Part shown: positions 1 through 11,157 of the stretch, piece after piece | Layout: every line of letters begins with the position of its first letter | Position numbering within the stretch: the stretch's first letter is position 1 | Assembly (NCBI GenBank): GCA_002813285.1 | Contig: PHTZ01000001.1 | Location: forward strand, 3,657,501 to 3,721,500 | Direction of reading: 5' to 3' | From: Flavobacteriaceae bacterium MAR_2009_75 | Lineage (GTDB): Bacteria; Bacteroidota; Bacteroidia; Flavobacteriales; Flavobacteriaceae | DNA length: 64,000 nucleotides | Program-made: the position numbers and the translations under genes | The notes under the pieces: model-generated | Told to the model about the DNA's origin: nothing | The model's input: only the letters and a program-made list of their open reading frames with translations | Databases searched by the model: none

Positions 1-2
1 GC

Positions 3-155
3 ATTCCCCTGCCAAGTGGTGCCGCATTTGGTAAATTTGTAACAGCTACTGCTACTATTGCGAACACCACTTCAGAGTTCTCTCCGCAAAGTGTTATTAA
101 GGCGTATACGCTTATAACTAATAGGCGTATTACATACAGGGTTAAAAAACAATAA
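3..155 (+). CDS. C-terminal end of a truncated secreted-type protein
   Basis: An open frame enters from the left edge and stops at 153-155; no start lies in the window, so only the last 50 residues are visible. The segment reads TATIANTTSEFSPQSV, resembling the end of a beta-sandwich or beta-helix repeat in bacterial surface proteins (TATAT..GNTSEFS pattern), and finishes with a basic tail, RRITYRVKKQ. A basic C-terminus is compatible with export by the T9SS, but the sorting domain itself cannot be identified. It lies on the same strand as the surface-protein cluster that follows, about 540 bases away. Family assignment is inference from a short motif. Confidence 0.55.
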   Translation: MPLPSGAAFGKFVTATATIANTTSEFSPQSVIKAYTLITNRRITYRVKKQ

Positions 156-698
156 ATTTTTGTCGGTAGTCCTATTGACCGAATATGTTAAAACTCTTAA
201 TTTTAAGAAGCGTTTTACGATAACGTTATAGTGAATAATCATTGAATATTTCTTCCGTTAACACAATCCTTTAATCCGATTTTCGACACACTTAATCCTT
301 TCCAATTAATTGATATACTTGGGCTTATCGATGAATGAATATGTGCCAAACTTCAATATTTAATACCTATACATTGCATTTGTTGGGTTATACAACAAAT
401 ATTTTCAAGCGAGGTCTCTTAGTTTAATTTTGTAGAGTGCAATTGTGTCTTCTTCATAATGAGAGATCAGGTGTACCCCAAAGCTTAAATTACTTAACCG
501 AAAATTTACCTGGTTCTAACCAAACCAAAAATAGCAAGTGCTTTATCACTTCATTAGTTAAATAGACCTAAAGAGGTTTATTCTCCGGATAAGATTTCTG
601 CTTTAATTTTTTTGAATAGATAATTCATTCAGTGCGCTATTTGAGCACATGATTATACAACCAGTATGAGCAATACTAAATTTATTAGCATAAAGGTT
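156..698. other. Intergenic region upstream of the collagen-like gene
   Basis: About 540 AT-rich bases without a convincing gene. An octamer TAATTTTG at 425-432 fits the Bacteroidetes -7 element TAnnTTTG, but no TTTG lies at the right distance upstream, and it would leave a leader of roughly 260 nt before the start at 699. I see no strong terminator after the truncated gene and no RNA gene. The length is enough to carry regulatory sites for the giant gene downstream. Confidence 0.4.
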
Positions 699-3600
699 AT
701 GAAAAAGCTAGTCACTTTTGCCGCTTTGGTATTATACTCCGGAGTAATGATGGCGCAAACCACCGTTACCTTAGAAGACCAATGTAATTGCGAAGTATTA
801 AGTGGAACCGATGTGACCGCTCCGGGAATGACTACTCCGGCAGGCGCCGATATTGGTGATGTGTATGTAAATACCGATACGGGTACAATTTATTTCTGGG
901 ATGGTGATTCATGGGAGTTGACTTCTTCTGATGATCAGCAACTTCAAGGCTTTAACTATGATAATACTTCAGGCGAGCTTTCTCTTACTTTAGAAAATGG
1001 AGGGACATCAACGGTCATTCTTCCTATAGAATCCATAACAACATTAACAGGAACCGCAGCGCTTGGAAACGCAATTGGATTATACGAAAACGAAAACGGA
1101 GATGTAGTTACAATTAATGAGACGATAACTTCTATTTCTGACTTGGGAGATGGTAATGTGACGTTTACCAACGAAGAGGGAAATAGCGTTACGGTAGCCA
1201 AATCAGATATTACCGATTTGGGCGGTGGTGTCTATGAGTTCACCAACGGAGACGGAAGCAATGTAACGATCGACACCAACGGAATGTCGATTTCGAACGT
1301 TGTGGCCGGTTCACGTATCGCCACGGTTACCGAGGCCGATGGTTCTACCACTGATATTAACGAAACGGTTACCGATATCACCGGAACTTCCAATAGCGGA
1401 AACGAGATCGGTCTTTACAGAAAGGAAGACGGCAGTACCGTTTCCATTCAAGAGAGTATTGTAAGAATAGAGGATACGGGCGATGGAAACGTTACCTTGG
1501 TCAATGAAGAGGGCAACAGCGTTACAGTGGCCAAGTCCGATATTACCGATTTGGGCGGTGGTGTCTATGAGTTCACCAACGGAGACGGAAGCAATGTAAC
1601 GATCGACACCAACGGAATGTCGATTTCGAACGTTGTGGCCGGTTCACGTATCGCCACGGTTACCGAGGCCGATGGTTCCACCACTGATATTAACGAAACG
1701 GTTACCGATATCACCGGAACCTCCAACAGCGGAAACGAGATCGGTCTGTACAGAAAGGAAGACGGTAGTACCGTTTCCATTCAAGAGAGTATTGTAAGAA
1801 TAGAGGATACGGGCGATGGAAACGTCACCTTGGTCAACGAAGAGGGCAACAGCGTTACGGTGGCCAAGTCCGATATTACCGATTTGGGCGGTGGCGTCTA
1901 TGAGTTCACCAACGGAGACGGAAGCAATGTAACGATCGACACCAACGGGATGTCGATTTCGAACGTTGTGGCCGGTTCACGAATCGCCACGGTTACCGAG
2001 GCCGATGGTTCAACGACTGACATCAATGAGAGTATTACAACCCTTAATACGGTAGATAATGTTACCTACACGTACACTTCAGAGAACGGAACACCTACGA
2101 GTTTCGACGGTACCGATGACCAAGAAGCTTCTGAAGTAAATTTGACCAATCCTATAGATGTAGATGGCGACAGCTCAAATGAAACTACAGTTGAGGAAGC
2201 TATTATCGATTTAGCTGCCAATAGTAGTGATAACCAAAATTTAACTGGTGCTACTCTAAGCGGTACAAGCCAACTTCAAATTGATATAGAAAGAGGTAGT
2301 TCGGCAAATGTCGACTTATCTTCTCTCGAAGAGACTGTGAGGGCCGGAACTGGTGCTATCTCTGTAACTGATGACGGTAATGGAAACTACACCGTGAATT
2401 CAACGGATACTGATGAAGACGAAACGAATGAACTTTCTCAAGTTGATGCTGGTTCTCCAATTGCAACTGGAGCTACAGCAACCAATGTTGGTGAAACTTA
2501 TGTAGATACATCTACAGGACAATTATATGTTTGGGATGGTTCTGCTTGGGTACAAGTTGGTGGAAATGCCTCTCCAGATGCAGATCCCGACCCAACGAAC
2601 GAGATTACCGATGTAGACGATAATGGCGACGGCACCACGACCATCACCGATGTGAACGGCGGAACGGTGACAGTCGACAATGACGGAGTCGATAATGTGG
2701 ACGATGCGGACAACGACCCGACGAACGAGATTACCGATGTAGACGATAATGGAGATGGCACCACGACCATCACCGATGTGAACGGCGGAACGGTGACAGT
2801 TGATAATGACGGAGTGGATAATGTGGACGATGCGGACAACGACCCAACGAACGAGATTACCGATGTGAACGATAATGGAGACGGCACGACGACCATCTCG
2901 GACGTGAACGGTGGAACCGTAACGGTTGACAATGACGGAGTGGATAATGTGGACGATGCGGATAACGACCCAACGAACGAGATTACGGATGTTAACGATA
3001 ATGGCGACGGAACAACGACAATCACGGACGTGAACGGTGGAACCGTAACGGTCGACAATGACGGAGTCGATAATGTGGACGATGCGGACAACGACCCGAC
3101 GAACGAGATTACCGATGTAGACGATAATGGAGATGGCACCACGACCATCACCGATGTGAACGGCGGAACGGTGACAGTTGATAATGACGGAGTGGATAAT
3201 GTGGACGATGCGGACAACGACCCAACGAACGAGATTACCGATGTAGATGATAATGGAGACGGCACCACGACCATCACGGACGTGAACGGTGGAACCGTGA
3301 CAGTTGACAATGACGGAATCGATAATGTGGACGATGCCGACAACGACCCGACCAATGAAATTACCGATGTAAACGATAATGGCGACGGCACGACGACCAT
3401 CACCGATGTAAATGGTGGAACCGTAACGGTTGACAATGATGGAGTTGACAATGTGGACGATGCGGACAACGACCCAACGAACGAGATTACCGATGTGAAC
3501 GATAATGGAGACGGCACGACGACCATCTCGGACGTGAACGGTGGAACCGTAACGGTTGACAATGATGGAGTTGACAATGTGGACGATGCGGACAACGACC

Positions 3601-6600
3601 CAACGAACGAGATTACCGATGTAGATGATAATGGAGACGGCACCACGACCATCACGGACGTGAACGGTGGAACCGTGACAGTTGACAATGACGGAATCGA
3701 TAATGTGGACGATGCCGACAACGACCCGACCAATGAAATTACCGATGTAAACGATAATGGCGACGGCACGACGACCATCACCGATGTAAATGGTGGAACC
3801 GTAACGGTTGACAATGATGGAGTTGACAATGTGGACGATGCGGACAACGACCCAACGAACGAGATTACCGATGTGAACGATAATGGAGACGGCACGACGA
3901 CCATCTCGGACGTGAACGGTGGAACCGTAACGGTTGACAATGATGGAGTTGACAATGTGGACGATGCGGACAACGACCCAACGAACGAGATTACCGATGT
4001 GAACGATAATGGAGACGGCACGACGACCATCTCGGACGTGAACGGTGGAACCGTAACGGTTGACAATGACGGAGTGGATAATGTGGACGATGCCGATAAC
4101 GACCCGACCAATGAATATAATACTGGAAGTGGGATTACCGCGGGAAGCCTTGAGCTGAGCGATGGTGGAGGAACAGAATCCGTTGATTTAATCAGTGGAG
4201 ATGCCAACAATGATATTGCTTTTGGATCTGACGGAGCACTTTATTTAAATGTAGCATCCGTAACTATTTCAGAGACGATTACCACATTGGCGGATAATGG
4301 TGATGGTAGTTTCACATATACGAACGAGAACGGGGCCCCCGTTTCTTTCCAGGCATCTACTATTACCGATAATGGTGATGGAACATCCACAATCAACCTT
4401 GCCGATGGCGGAACCGTAACGGTGGACAATGATGGGATCGACAACGTGGACGACGCGGACAACGACCCGACCAATGAAATAGAGTTGCCAACAGGAGGAA
4501 ATAATGGTCAAGTACTGTCGACAGATGGTACAGGTACATATTCTTGGATTGATCCAGATACAGGCCCTCAAGGTCCGCAAGGAGAAGTTGGTCCTCAAGG
4601 TCCGCAAGGAGATACCGGAGCAACCGGAGCCCAAGGTCCACAAGGTGAAACAGGTCCTCAAGGCCCACAGGGAGATACAGGTGCAACCGGAGCCCAAGGT
4701 CCGCAAGGAGAAACAGGTCCACAAGGTCCACAGGGAGATACCGGACCAACCGGAGCTCAAGGTCCTCAAGGAGATACGGGAGCAACGGGCGCACAAGGTC
4801 CGCAGGGAGATACCGGAGCAACCGGAGCCCAAGGTCCACAAGGTGAAGTCGGTCCTCAAGGTCCGCAAGGAGATACCGGAGCAACCGGAGCCCAAGGTCC
4901 ACAAGGTCCACAAGGTGAAACAGGTCCTCAAGGCCCACAGGGAGATACAGGTGCAACCGGAGCCCAAGGTCCGCAAGGAGATACCGGAGCAACAGGAGCT
5001 CAAGGAGAAGTTGGTCCACAGGGTCCTCAAGGTGATACCGGAGCAACAGGAGCACAAGGTCCACAAGGTGAAGTTGGTCCACAAGGCCCACAAGGTGATA
5101 CCGGAGCAACCGGAGCGCAAGGTCCACAAGGAGAAGTTGGTCCACAGGGTCCGCAAGGAGATACCGGAGCAACAGGAGCCCAGGGTCCACAGGGTGACGT
5201 AGGCCCACAAGGTCCACAAGGAGATACAGGAGCAACAGGAGCTCAAGGAGAAGTTGGTCCACAGGGTCCTCAAGGTGATACCGGAGCAACAGGAGCACAA
5301 GGTCCACAAGGTGAAGTTGGTCCACAAGGCCCACAAGGTGATACCGGAGCAACCGGAGCGCAAGGTCCGCAAGGAGAAGTTGGTCCTCAAGGTCCACAAG
5401 GAGATACAGGTGCAACCGGAGCCCAAGGTCCGCAAGGAGAAACAGGTCCTCAAGGCCCGCAGGGAGATACCGGAGCAACCGGAGCCCAAGGTCCACAAGG
5501 TCCACAAGGTGAAACAGGTCCACAGGGTCCTCAAGGTGATACCGGAGCAACAGGAGCACAAGGTCCACAAGGTCCACAAGGTGAAACAGGTCCACAGGGT
5601 CCTCAAGGTGATACCGGAGCAACAGGAGCACAAGGTCCACAAGGTCCACAAGGTGAAGTTGGTCCACAAGGCCCACAAGGTGATACCGGAGCTCAAGGTC
5701 CACAAGGAGAAGTTGGTCCTCAAGGTCCACAAGGAGATACAGGTGCAACCGGAGCCCAAGGTCCACAAGGTGAAACAGGTCCACAAGGCCCACAGGGAGA
5801 TACAGGAGCAACCGGAGTACAAGGAGATACGGGAGCAACAGGAGCGCAAGGTCCGCAAGGAGATACCGGTGCAACAGGAGCACAGGGTCCACAGGGTGAC
5901 GTAGGTCCCCAAGGCCCACAAGGAGATACAGGAGCAACCGGAGCGCAAGGTCCGCAAGGTGAAGTTGGCCCACAAGGTCCGCAGGGAGAAACAGGCCCAC
6001 AAGGTGATACCGGAGCTCAAGGTCCACAAGGAGAAGTTGGTCCTCAAGGTCCACAAGGAGAAGTTGGTCCTCAAGGTCCGCAGGGAGATACGGGAGCAAC
6101 CGGAGCCCAAGGTCCACAAGGTCCACAGGGAGATACCGGTGCCACCGGAGCGCAAGGTCCGCAAGGAGAAGTAGGTCCACAAGGCCCACAAGGTCCGCAG
6201 GGAGATACCGGTGCAACCGGAGCCCAAGGTCCACAGGGAGAAACAGGCCCACAAGGAGATACGGGAGCAACCGGAGCGCAAGGTCCACAAGGTGAAACAG
6301 GTCCACAAGGCCCACAGGGAGATACAGGAGCAACCGGAGCACAAGGAGATACGGGAGCAACAGGAGCGCAAGGTCCGCAAGGAGATACCGGTGCAACAGG
6401 AGCACAGGGTCCACAGGGTGACGTAGGTCCCCAAGGCCCACAAGGAGATACAGGAGCAACCGGAGCGCAAGGTCCGCAAGGTGAAGTTGGCCCACAAGGT
6501 CCACAAGGAGATACAGGTGCAACCGGAGCGCAAGGTCCACAAGGAGAAACAGGTCCACAAGGCCCACAGGGAGATACGGGAGCGCAAGGTCCGCAAGGTG

Positions 6601-8162
6601 AAGTTGGCCCTCAAGGTCCGCAGGGAGATACGGGAGCAACCGGAGCCCAAGGTCCACAAGGTCCACAGGGAGATACCGGTGCCACCGGAGCGCAAGGTCC
6701 GCAAGGAGAAGTTGGTCCCCAAGGCCCACAAGGAGATACAGGAGCAACAGGAGCCCAAGGAGAAGTTGGACCACAGGGCCCACAGGGAGATACGGGAGCA
6801 ACCGGAGCCCAAGGAGAAGTTGGTCCACAAGGCCCGCAGGGAGATACCGGAGCAACCGGAGCCCAGGGTCCACAGGGTGACGTAGGCCCACAAGGTCCAC
6901 AAGGAGATACAGGAGCAACAGGAGCTCAAGGAGAAGTTGGTCCACAGGGTCCTCAAGGTGATACCGGAGCAACAGGAGCACAAGGTCCACAAGGTGAAGT
7001 TGGTCCACAAGGCCCACAAGGTGATACCGGAGCAACCGGAGCGCAAGGTCCACAAGGAGAAGTTGGTCCACAGGGTCCGCAAGGAGATACCGGAGCAACA
7101 GGAGCCCAGGGTCCACAGGGTGACGTAGGCCCACAAGGTCCACAAGGAGATACAGGAGCAACAGGAGCTCAAGGAGAAGTTGGTCCACAGGGTCCTCAAG
7201 GTGATACCGGAGCAACAGGAGCACAAGGTCCACAAGGTGAAGTTGGTCCACAAGGCCCACAAGGTGATACCGGAGCAACCGGAGCGCAAGGAGAAGTTGG
7301 TCCACAGGGTCCTCAAGGTGATACCGGAGCAACAGGAGCACAAGGTCCACAAGGTGAAGTTGGCCCACAAGGTCCACAAGGTGATACCGGAGCAACCGGA
7401 GCGCAAGGAGAAGTTGGTCCACAGGGTCCTCAAGGTGATACCGGAGCAACAGGAGCACAAGGTCCACAAGGTGAAGTTGGCCCACAAGGTCCACAAGGAG
7501 ATGTAGGTCCAGCAGGTGATCCAGCAACGGATGACCAAACATTATCATCCAATGGCAATGCAGGTCATATAGCCATCTCTGGTGGGAACGCAATTACGTT
7601 AAATGTAAACGATGCGGATTCAGACCCAGGAAACGAATACAATACAGCTTTTAGAGTTGTTGGAAACAACCTAAGGCTAACTGATGGTGGAGGAAACCTA
7701 AATGTTCCTTTATCCGATATAGGTTCAGATGACCAATTTGATGACGAAGTTCCCTTAAGAACACCAATTGATGTTGATGAGGGTGGTGAGGCTTCTCCGA
7801 CCGCCGAGACCAATGTACAAGAGGTGATTAATGCAATCGCTCCGATAACATCAAAGGCAGCTAGAATATTCTACCCGCCGTCAATTGCTGTAGATGCTTC
7901 AACTAATGGCACATTTACAATTGACCTTTATGCTCAATATATTGCGCAATATGGTAGTCCAACAGTAGCTAGTGCCGGTGCGCCTGCTGCGCTTCCTACT
8001 TATGGTGCGACTGAATTGTATTATTACGTTACGTACGCAGATCCAACAGTATTTAATACGGGAAGCATGATTATTAATGGCGATGGAGAGTTGACCTATG
8101 AGATAATCGGGCAACCAGCGGACTATAATGCATTGATTAATGTAGTCTTTATGGTGAAATAA
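699..8162 (+). CDS. Giant secreted repeat protein with collagen-like domain
   Basis: 2,487 residues from the ATG at 699; an ATG 11 codons earlier (666) is possible, but the one at 699 gives a typical signal peptide ([20 protein letters not shown]). Order: a [14 protein letters not shown] module near residue 60; three 111-residue repeats (about 152-444); a second [14 protein letters not shown] module; twelve 42-residue Asp/Asn-rich repeats (631-1134); about 329 uninterrupted Gly-X-Y triplets (1289-2275); and a unique C-terminal region of about 212 residues ending in a Tyr-rich segment. The collagen part uses only G, P, Q, E, D, T, A and V, so it is acidic with no Lys or Arg. No type A or type B T9SS sorting domain is recognisable, although the neighbours carry them. 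Likely an exported fibrous surface protein or adhesin; the function is inferred. Tandem repeats make length variation and assembly error likely. Confidence 0.85.
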   Translation: MKKLVTFAALVLYSGVMMAQTTVTLEDQCNCEVLSGTDVTAPGMTTPAGADIGDVYVNTDTGTIYFWDGDSWELTSSDDQQLQGFNYDNTSGELSLTLENGGTSTVILPIESITTLTGTAALGNAIGLYENENGDVVTINETITSISDLGDGNVTFTNEEGNSVTVAKSDITDLGGGVYEFTNGDGSNVTIDTNGMSISNVVAGSRIATVTEADGSTTDINETVTDITGTSNSGNEIGLYRKEDGSTVSIQESIVRIEDTGDGNVTLVNEEGNSVTVAKSDITDLGGGVYEFTNGDGSNVTIDTNGMSISNVVAGSRIATVTEADGSTTDINETVTDITGTSNSGNEIGLYRKEDGSTVSIQESIVRIEDTGDGNVTLVNEEGNSVTVAKSDITDLGGGVYEFTNGDGSNVTIDTNGMSISNVVAGSRIATVTEADGSTTDINESITTLNTVDNVTYTYTSENGTPTSFDGTDDQEASEVNLTNPIDVDGDSSNETTVEEAIIDLAANSSDNQNLTGATLSGTSQLQIDIERGSSANVDLSSLEETVRAGTGAISVTDDGNGNYTVNSTDTDEDETNELSQVDAGSPIATGATATNVGETYVDTSTGQLYVWDGSAWVQVGGNASPDADPDPTNEITDVDDNGDGTTTITDVNGGTVTVDNDGVDNVDDADNDPTNEITDVDDNGDGTTTITDVNGGTVTVDNDGVDNVDDADNDPTNEITDVNDNGDGTTTISDVNGGTVTVDNDGVDNVDDADNDPTNEITDVNDNGDGTTTITDVNGGTVTVDNDGVDNVDDADNDPTNEITDVDDNGDGTTTITDVNGGTVTVDNDGVDNVDDADNDPTNEITDVDDNGDGTTTITDVNGGTVTVDNDGIDNVDDADNDPTNEITDVNDNGDGTTTITDVNGGTVTVDNDGVDNVDDADNDPTNEITDVNDNGDGTTTISDVNGGTVTVDNDGVDNVDDADNDPTNEITDVDDNGDGTTTITDVNGGTVTVDNDGIDNVDDADNDPTNEITDVNDNGDGTTTITDVNGGTVTVDNDGVDNVDDADNDPTNEITDVNDNGDGTTTISDVNGGTVTVDNDGVDNVDDADNDPTNEITDVNDNGDGTTTISDVNGGTVTVDNDGVDNVDDADNDPTNEYNTGSGITAGSLELSDGGGTESVDLISGDANNDIAFGSDGALYLNVASVTISETITTLADNGDGSFTYTNENGAPVSFQASTITDNGDGTSTINLADGGTVTVDNDGIDNVDDADNDPTNEIELPTGGNNGQVLSTDGTGTYSWIDPDTGPQGPQGEVGPQGPQGDTGATGAQGPQGETGPQGPQGDTGATGAQGPQGETGPQGPQGDTGPTGAQGPQGDTGATGAQGPQGDTGATGAQGPQGEVGPQGPQGDTGATGAQGPQGPQGETGPQGPQGDTGATGAQGPQGDTGATGAQGEVGPQGPQGDTGATGAQGPQGEVGPQGPQGDTGATGAQGPQGEVGPQGPQGDTGATGAQGPQGDVGPQGPQGDTGATGAQGEVGPQGPQGDTGATGAQGPQGEVGPQGPQGDTGATGAQGPQGEVGPQGPQGDTGATGAQGPQGETGPQGPQGDTGATGAQGPQGPQGETGPQGPQGDTGATGAQGPQGPQGETGPQGPQGDTGATGAQGPQGPQGEVGPQGPQGDTGAQGPQGEVGPQGPQGDTGATGAQGPQGETGPQGPQGDTGATGVQGDTGATGAQGPQGDTGATGAQGPQGDVGPQGPQGDTGATGAQGPQGEVGPQGPQGETGPQGDTGAQGPQGEVGPQGPQGEVGPQGPQGDTGATGAQGPQGPQGDTGATGAQGPQGEVGPQGPQGPQGDTGATGAQGPQGETGPQGDTGATGAQGPQGETGPQGPQGDTGATGAQGDTGATGAQGPQGDTGATGAQGPQGDVGPQGPQGDTGATGAQGPQGEVGPQGPQGDTGATGAQGPQGETGPQGPQGDTGAQGPQGEVGPQGPQGDTGATGAQGPQGPQGDTGATGAQGPQGEVGPQGPQGDTGATGAQGEVGPQGPQGDTGATGAQGEVGPQGPQGDTGATGAQGPQGDVGPQGPQGDTGATGAQGEVGPQGPQGDTGATGAQGPQGEVGPQGPQGDTGATGAQGPQGEVGPQGPQGDTGATGAQGPQGDVGPQGPQGDTGATGAQGEVGPQGPQGDTGATGAQGPQGEVGPQGPQGDTGATGAQGEVGPQGPQGDTGATGAQGPQGEVGPQGPQGDTGATGAQGEVGPQGPQGDTGATGAQGPQGEVGPQGPQGDVGPAGDPATDDQTLSSNGNAGHIAISGGNAITLNVNDADSDPGNEYNTAFRVVGNNLRLTDGGGNLNVPLSDIGSDDQFDDEVPLRTPIDVDEGGEASPTAETNVQEVINAIAPITSKAARIFYPPSIAVDASTNGTFTIDLYAQYIAQYGSPTVASAGAPAALPTYGATELYYYVTYADPTVFNTGSMIINGDGELTYEIIGQPADYNALINVVFMVK
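1152..2030 (+). repeat. Tandem 333-bp coding repeats, two full copies and a partial third
   Basis: The string encoding [17 protein letters not shown] recurs at 1206, 1539 and 1872, exactly 333 bp (111 codons) apart. The copies are nearly identical, differing mainly at synonymous positions, and the third breaks off after [10 protein letters not shown]. They lie in frame in the giant surface protein and keep the reading frame. Confidence 0.9.
2589..4100 (+). repeat. Twelve tandem 126-bp coding repeats
   Basis: The codons for DPTNEITDV recur every 126 bp from 2589 to 4100, giving exactly twelve 42-residue units; a thirteenth start at 4101 diverges after DPTNE. Units vary at a few positions (DDN or NDN, ITDV or ISDV, GVDN or GIDN). 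Units 6-8 (3219-3596) and 9-11 (3597-3974) appear identical base for base, a 378-bp higher-order duplication. The DxDxDG-like Asp/Asn spacing suggests calcium binding, which is inference. Confidence 0.93.
4563..7523 (+). repeat. Collagen-like Gly-X-Y coding repeat tract
   Basis: 2,961 bp encode 987 residues in strict Gly-X-Y register, about 329 triplets without visible interruption. Most are [15 protein letters not shown] and GET, with occasional GDV, GPT, GVQ and a closing GPA-GDP. The triplets form 15-30-residue motifs such as [15 protein letters not shown], repeated with synonymous variation. Longer blocks recur at a distance: the stretch around 5000-5360 looks the same as 6925-7288. Confidence 0.93.
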
Positions 8163-8185
8163 TATATAAATAGCTCAAGACCGAT

Positions 8186-10201
8186 TTGAAAGCCACCTTA
8201 ACATATAAATCCCTATTCCTCGGTGTCGTTTTTACGATGCTTGGGATTTGTGTTTCCCAAGCGCAATTTTTATTACAAGCCCCTAGTGCAGGTGATGAGA
8301 CAAATTATCGCTGGTACGAGGCTACCGACCCTAGCACGGTCTTGGGTACCGACTCATTTTATGAGGCTTCTGAACGTGGAGTTTACTATGCTACTTATGA
8401 TGGTACGCTTTGTGGCAAAAATGCGACGGGCTATTTTATCATTACGAATTGCAATTCACCGTACAATGAGGTGACTTTGGACATTACTAGAAACCCGATA
8501 CCTCCAGGAGCTACACTTACTTGGGTACCATCTGTTTCTGGAAATCAGAACAGTCCTACTGTTATTGCAACTCAAACGGTTATGAAATACTCGGCTACGA
8601 TTAATAAAGCTGGCAATAGCAAGAGCCTTCCGAACTTTACGGTTGTTTGTATCGATGAATCGGCAACCTTGGTTGATGATCTGGTGAGTACTGATGAAGA
8701 TTTGCCTGTAATTGTTAATGTATATGATAATGATTCAGACTTGCCCAATTCAGGTTCTCTGAATATTTCAAGTAATCCGGATAACGGTAGCGTAACAATC
8801 GATAATAATGGTACGCCCAACGACCCTACTGATGATATAGTTACCTATACTCCGAACCCGAACTACAACGGGTCCGACTCTTTCAATTATACGGTTTGCA
8901 ATACGTTTGGCGACTGTAGTACGGCCACGGTGAATGTGGATGTTAGACCATTAGTAGACGCTATTGACGATGCCATTGCGACTACTGAAAATACCTCTAT
9001 AGACATCGCTATTTTAGCTAATGATAATGATGTTCCTTCAAACGGTTCGCTTTCAGTAAATCGTTCTTCAAATGGTAGTGTAGTAATTGACGATGCAGGT
9101 ACCCCTAATGACCCTTCCGATGATACACTAACCTATACCCCTGACGATAACTATGTTGGGTCAGATACTTTTACCTATACACTATGTGATAGCCTATTAA
9201 ACTGTAGTACGGCAACTGTTACTATTGTGGTCACGAATGCTGTTGATTTAGATGCAGATGACGACGGAATTCTTGACAATTTTGAAGATCTGAACCTTGA
9301 TGGGGATAATGACCCAGCTACCAACCCAACAGATAGCGATGGTGATGGCATTGCAGATTATTTAGATATTGATAGTGACAATGATGGTATACCTGACAAT
9401 GTAGAAGCACAATCTACCATAGGATATATAGCCCCAAGTGGTCAGGACTTAAATGCTAATGGGTTGGATGATGTGTATGAAGCCAATGGTAATTTAGGAA
9501 TCATTCCTGAAGATACCGATGGTGATGGTCTTCCTGATTATGTAGATGAAGATAGTGATAATGATAATATTCCGGATAGAATAGAGGCCCATGACCATGA
9601 TCAAGATGGTATACCCGAATTTGTCTTGATTGGATCTGATAAAGACAACGATGGTCTTGATGACGGCTATGAAGGTGAAACTGTTATTGACCGTGATGTT
9701 AATGATGAAATAGACGACCCCTATAACGACTTACCTAATACCGATGGTGATGGCGAATCGAATTATCGTGACACTGACGACGACGACGACGGAATCGAGA
9801 GTAAGAATGAAGATATAAATATCGATGGCGATTATTCAAATGATGATAGCGATAGTGATGGTATACCTGAATATCTAGAACCGAATCGCGAAGAAGCGCA
9901 GATTGAAGTATTTAATGTAATTACACCCAATGGTGACGGAGTACATGATGTTTTGACTATTTCAGGTCTGGAGAATTATCCTGATAACTCCATACACATC
10001 TATAATAGATGGGGAGTCATTGTGTACAGTACTCAAGCATACAATACTCAAGGAAATACTTTTGATGGTACATCAGAAGGTAGGGTTACGGTTGATGTAG
10101 ACCGAAAGCTGCCTGTAGGTACTTACTTCTATATTTTAGAGTATAAAACCGATACTGGAGAAACTAAAAACTTGTCCGGATATATTTATTTAAACCGATA
10201 G
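8186..10201 (+). CDS. T9SS type B sorted surface protein, 671 aa
   Basis: Starts at TTG 8186, 23 bp after the giant gene; this start is chosen because it gives a complete signal peptide (KSLFLGVVFTMLGICVSQAQ) and the next in-frame Met lies inside it. Residues 28-160 are a cysteine-containing region of unknown fold; about 161-350 hold two cadherin-like/Ig-like repeats (VTYTPNPNYNGSDSFNYTVC type); 353-572 are Asp-rich thrombospondin type 3-like calcium-binding repeats (DSDNDGIPD); and about 573-671 form the gliding-motility-associated C-terminal domain (VITPNGDGVHD, IYNRWG, LPVGTYFYIL). That last domain directs T9SS export of type B cargo. It probably forms an operon with the genes on both sides, and its C-terminal half is paralogous to that of the protein at 11461. 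Confidence 0.9.
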   Translation: MKATLTYKSLFLGVVFTMLGICVSQAQFLLQAPSAGDETNYRWYEATDPSTVLGTDSFYEASERGVYYATYDGTLCGKNATGYFIITNCNSPYNEVTLDITRNPIPPGATLTWVPSVSGNQNSPTVIATQTVMKYSATINKAGNSKSLPNFTVVCIDESATLVDDLVSTDEDLPVIVNVYDNDSDLPNSGSLNISSNPDNGSVTIDNNGTPNDPTDDIVTYTPNPNYNGSDSFNYTVCNTFGDCSTATVNVDVRPLVDAIDDAIATTENTSIDIAILANDNDVPSNGSLSVNRSSNGSVVIDDAGTPNDPSDDTLTYTPDDNYVGSDTFTYTLCDSLLNCSTATVTIVVTNAVDLDADDDGILDNFEDLNLDGDNDPATNPTDSDGDGIADYLDIDSDNDGIPDNVEAQSTIGYIAPSGQDLNANGLDDVYEANGNLGIIPEDTDGDGLPDYVDEDSDNDNIPDRIEAHDHDQDGIPEFVLIGSDKDNDGLDDGYEGETVIDRDVNDEIDDPYNDLPNTDGDGESNYRDTDDDDDGIESKNEDINIDGDYSNDDSDSDGIPEYLEPNREEAQIEVFNVITPNGDGVHDVLTISGLENYPDNSIHIYNRWGVIVYSTQAYNTQGNTFDGTSEGRVTVDVDRKLPVGTYFYILEYKTDTGETKNLSGYIYLNR

Positions 10202-10206
10202 TAACA

Positions 10207-11157
10207 ATGAAGACCCCGAATCTAAATATCATTAGAAATAAACTATTCTTGTTCATTGTAGTTTTAACTGCCGGAATAAATGAATTGACCGCCCAGCAAG
10301 ACGCACAATATACGCAGTACATGTACAACACTGTAAGTGTAAACCCTGGGTATGCAGGATCACGGGGAAATCTTAGCGTTGCGGCCTTGCACCGATCTCA
10401 ATGGATCGGTCTTGATGGAGCGCCCATTACTCAAACCTTTAATGTGCATTCTCCCATCGGGTATCGAGGGGTCGGTTTGGGGTTGTCGATTGTCAATGAT
10501 AAGATCGGACCAACTTCTGAGACATACTTTGATATTGATTTCTCGTATACTATATATACCTCTAATGAGGGTAGGTTAAGCTTCGGATTAAAAGCTTCGG
10601 CCCATTTATTGGATGTTCGATTTTCTGAACTGAACCAAATTGCTCCTGATAACAGTTTACAAAACGATATAGACAATCAATTTTCACCAAATTTCGGAGC
10701 GGGTATTTATTACCATAATGAAAAATTTTATGCGGGTATTTCGGTTCCTAGAATTTTACAGACCAAACATTTTCAAGAAGGCCCCGCGCCTTCTACTGCC
10801 AAAGAGCAGATGAATTTTTATCTAATAACAGGCTATGTTTGGGATTTAAGTTCAAACCTCAAGTTTAAACCAACAATTTTGTCAAAACTAGTTCAGGGAG
10901 CCCCTTTACAAGTAGACTTGTCGGCCAACTTTATGTTGAACGAGAAATTTATTATAGGTGCGGCCTATCGTTGGGATGCCGCCTATAGTGGAATGTTTGG
11001 TTTCAATGTCTCTAATAAGTTTCTTATCGGTATAGCCTATGATCGAGAAATAACCGAATTAGGTAATGCCGTATATAACGACGGCTCTTTCGAAGTCATA
11101 TTTCGATACGACTTCATATCGACTCAGGGTAATTTAAAATCTCCACGATTCTTCTAA
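10207..11157 (+). CDS. PorP/SprF family type IX secretion outer-membrane protein
   Basis: 316 residues with a signal peptide ending near LTAQ and the family-typical mature start QDAQYTQYMYNTVSVNPGYA, followed by LHRSQWIGLDGAP and a predicted beta-barrel with alternating aromatic strands to the C-terminus. PorP/SprF proteins are outer-membrane partners of the T9SS; SprF of Flavobacterium is needed to deliver the type B adhesin SprB. Here the gene starts 5 bp after a type B cargo gene, the usual cargo-partner arrangement, so a role in exporting or anchoring the neighbouring cargo proteins is likely. The family call is secure; the specific partner is inferred. Confidence 0.93.
   Translation: MKTPNLNIIRNKLFLFIVVLTAGINELTAQQDAQYTQYMYNTVSVNPGYAGSRGNLSVAALHRSQWIGLDGAPITQTFNVHSPIGYRGVGLGLSIVNDKIGPTSETYFDIDFSYTIYTSNEGRLSFGLKASAHLLDVRFSELNQIAPDNSLQNDIDNQFSPNFGAGIYYHNEKFYAGISVPRILQTKHFQEGPAPSTAKEQMNFYLITGYVWDLSSNLKFKPTILSKLVQGAPLQVDLSANFMLNEKFIIGAAYRWDAAYSGMFGFNVSNKFLIGIAYDREITELGNAVYNDGSFEVIFRYDFISTQGNLKSPRFF

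Noticed and set aside
2589-4100. Possible CRISPR-like regular array
   Set aside because: Units are contiguous 126-bp coding repeats in frame, without unique spacers, a leader or cas genes.
2498-4210. A 570-codon minus-strand frame over the 126-bp repeats
   Set aside because: Shadow of the tandem repeats: its Ser/Val/Pro repeat has the same 42-residue period, while the plus frame has a signal peptide, domains and operon context.
4269-7593. Two very long open frames (over 1,000 codons) on the minus strand across the collagen tract, plus several shorter plus-strand frames there
   Set aside because: They arise because the 9-base Gly-X-Y codon pattern contains no stop in several frames. Their translations are low-complexity Leu/Trp- or Lys/Val-rich repeats with no start context, signal or family match.
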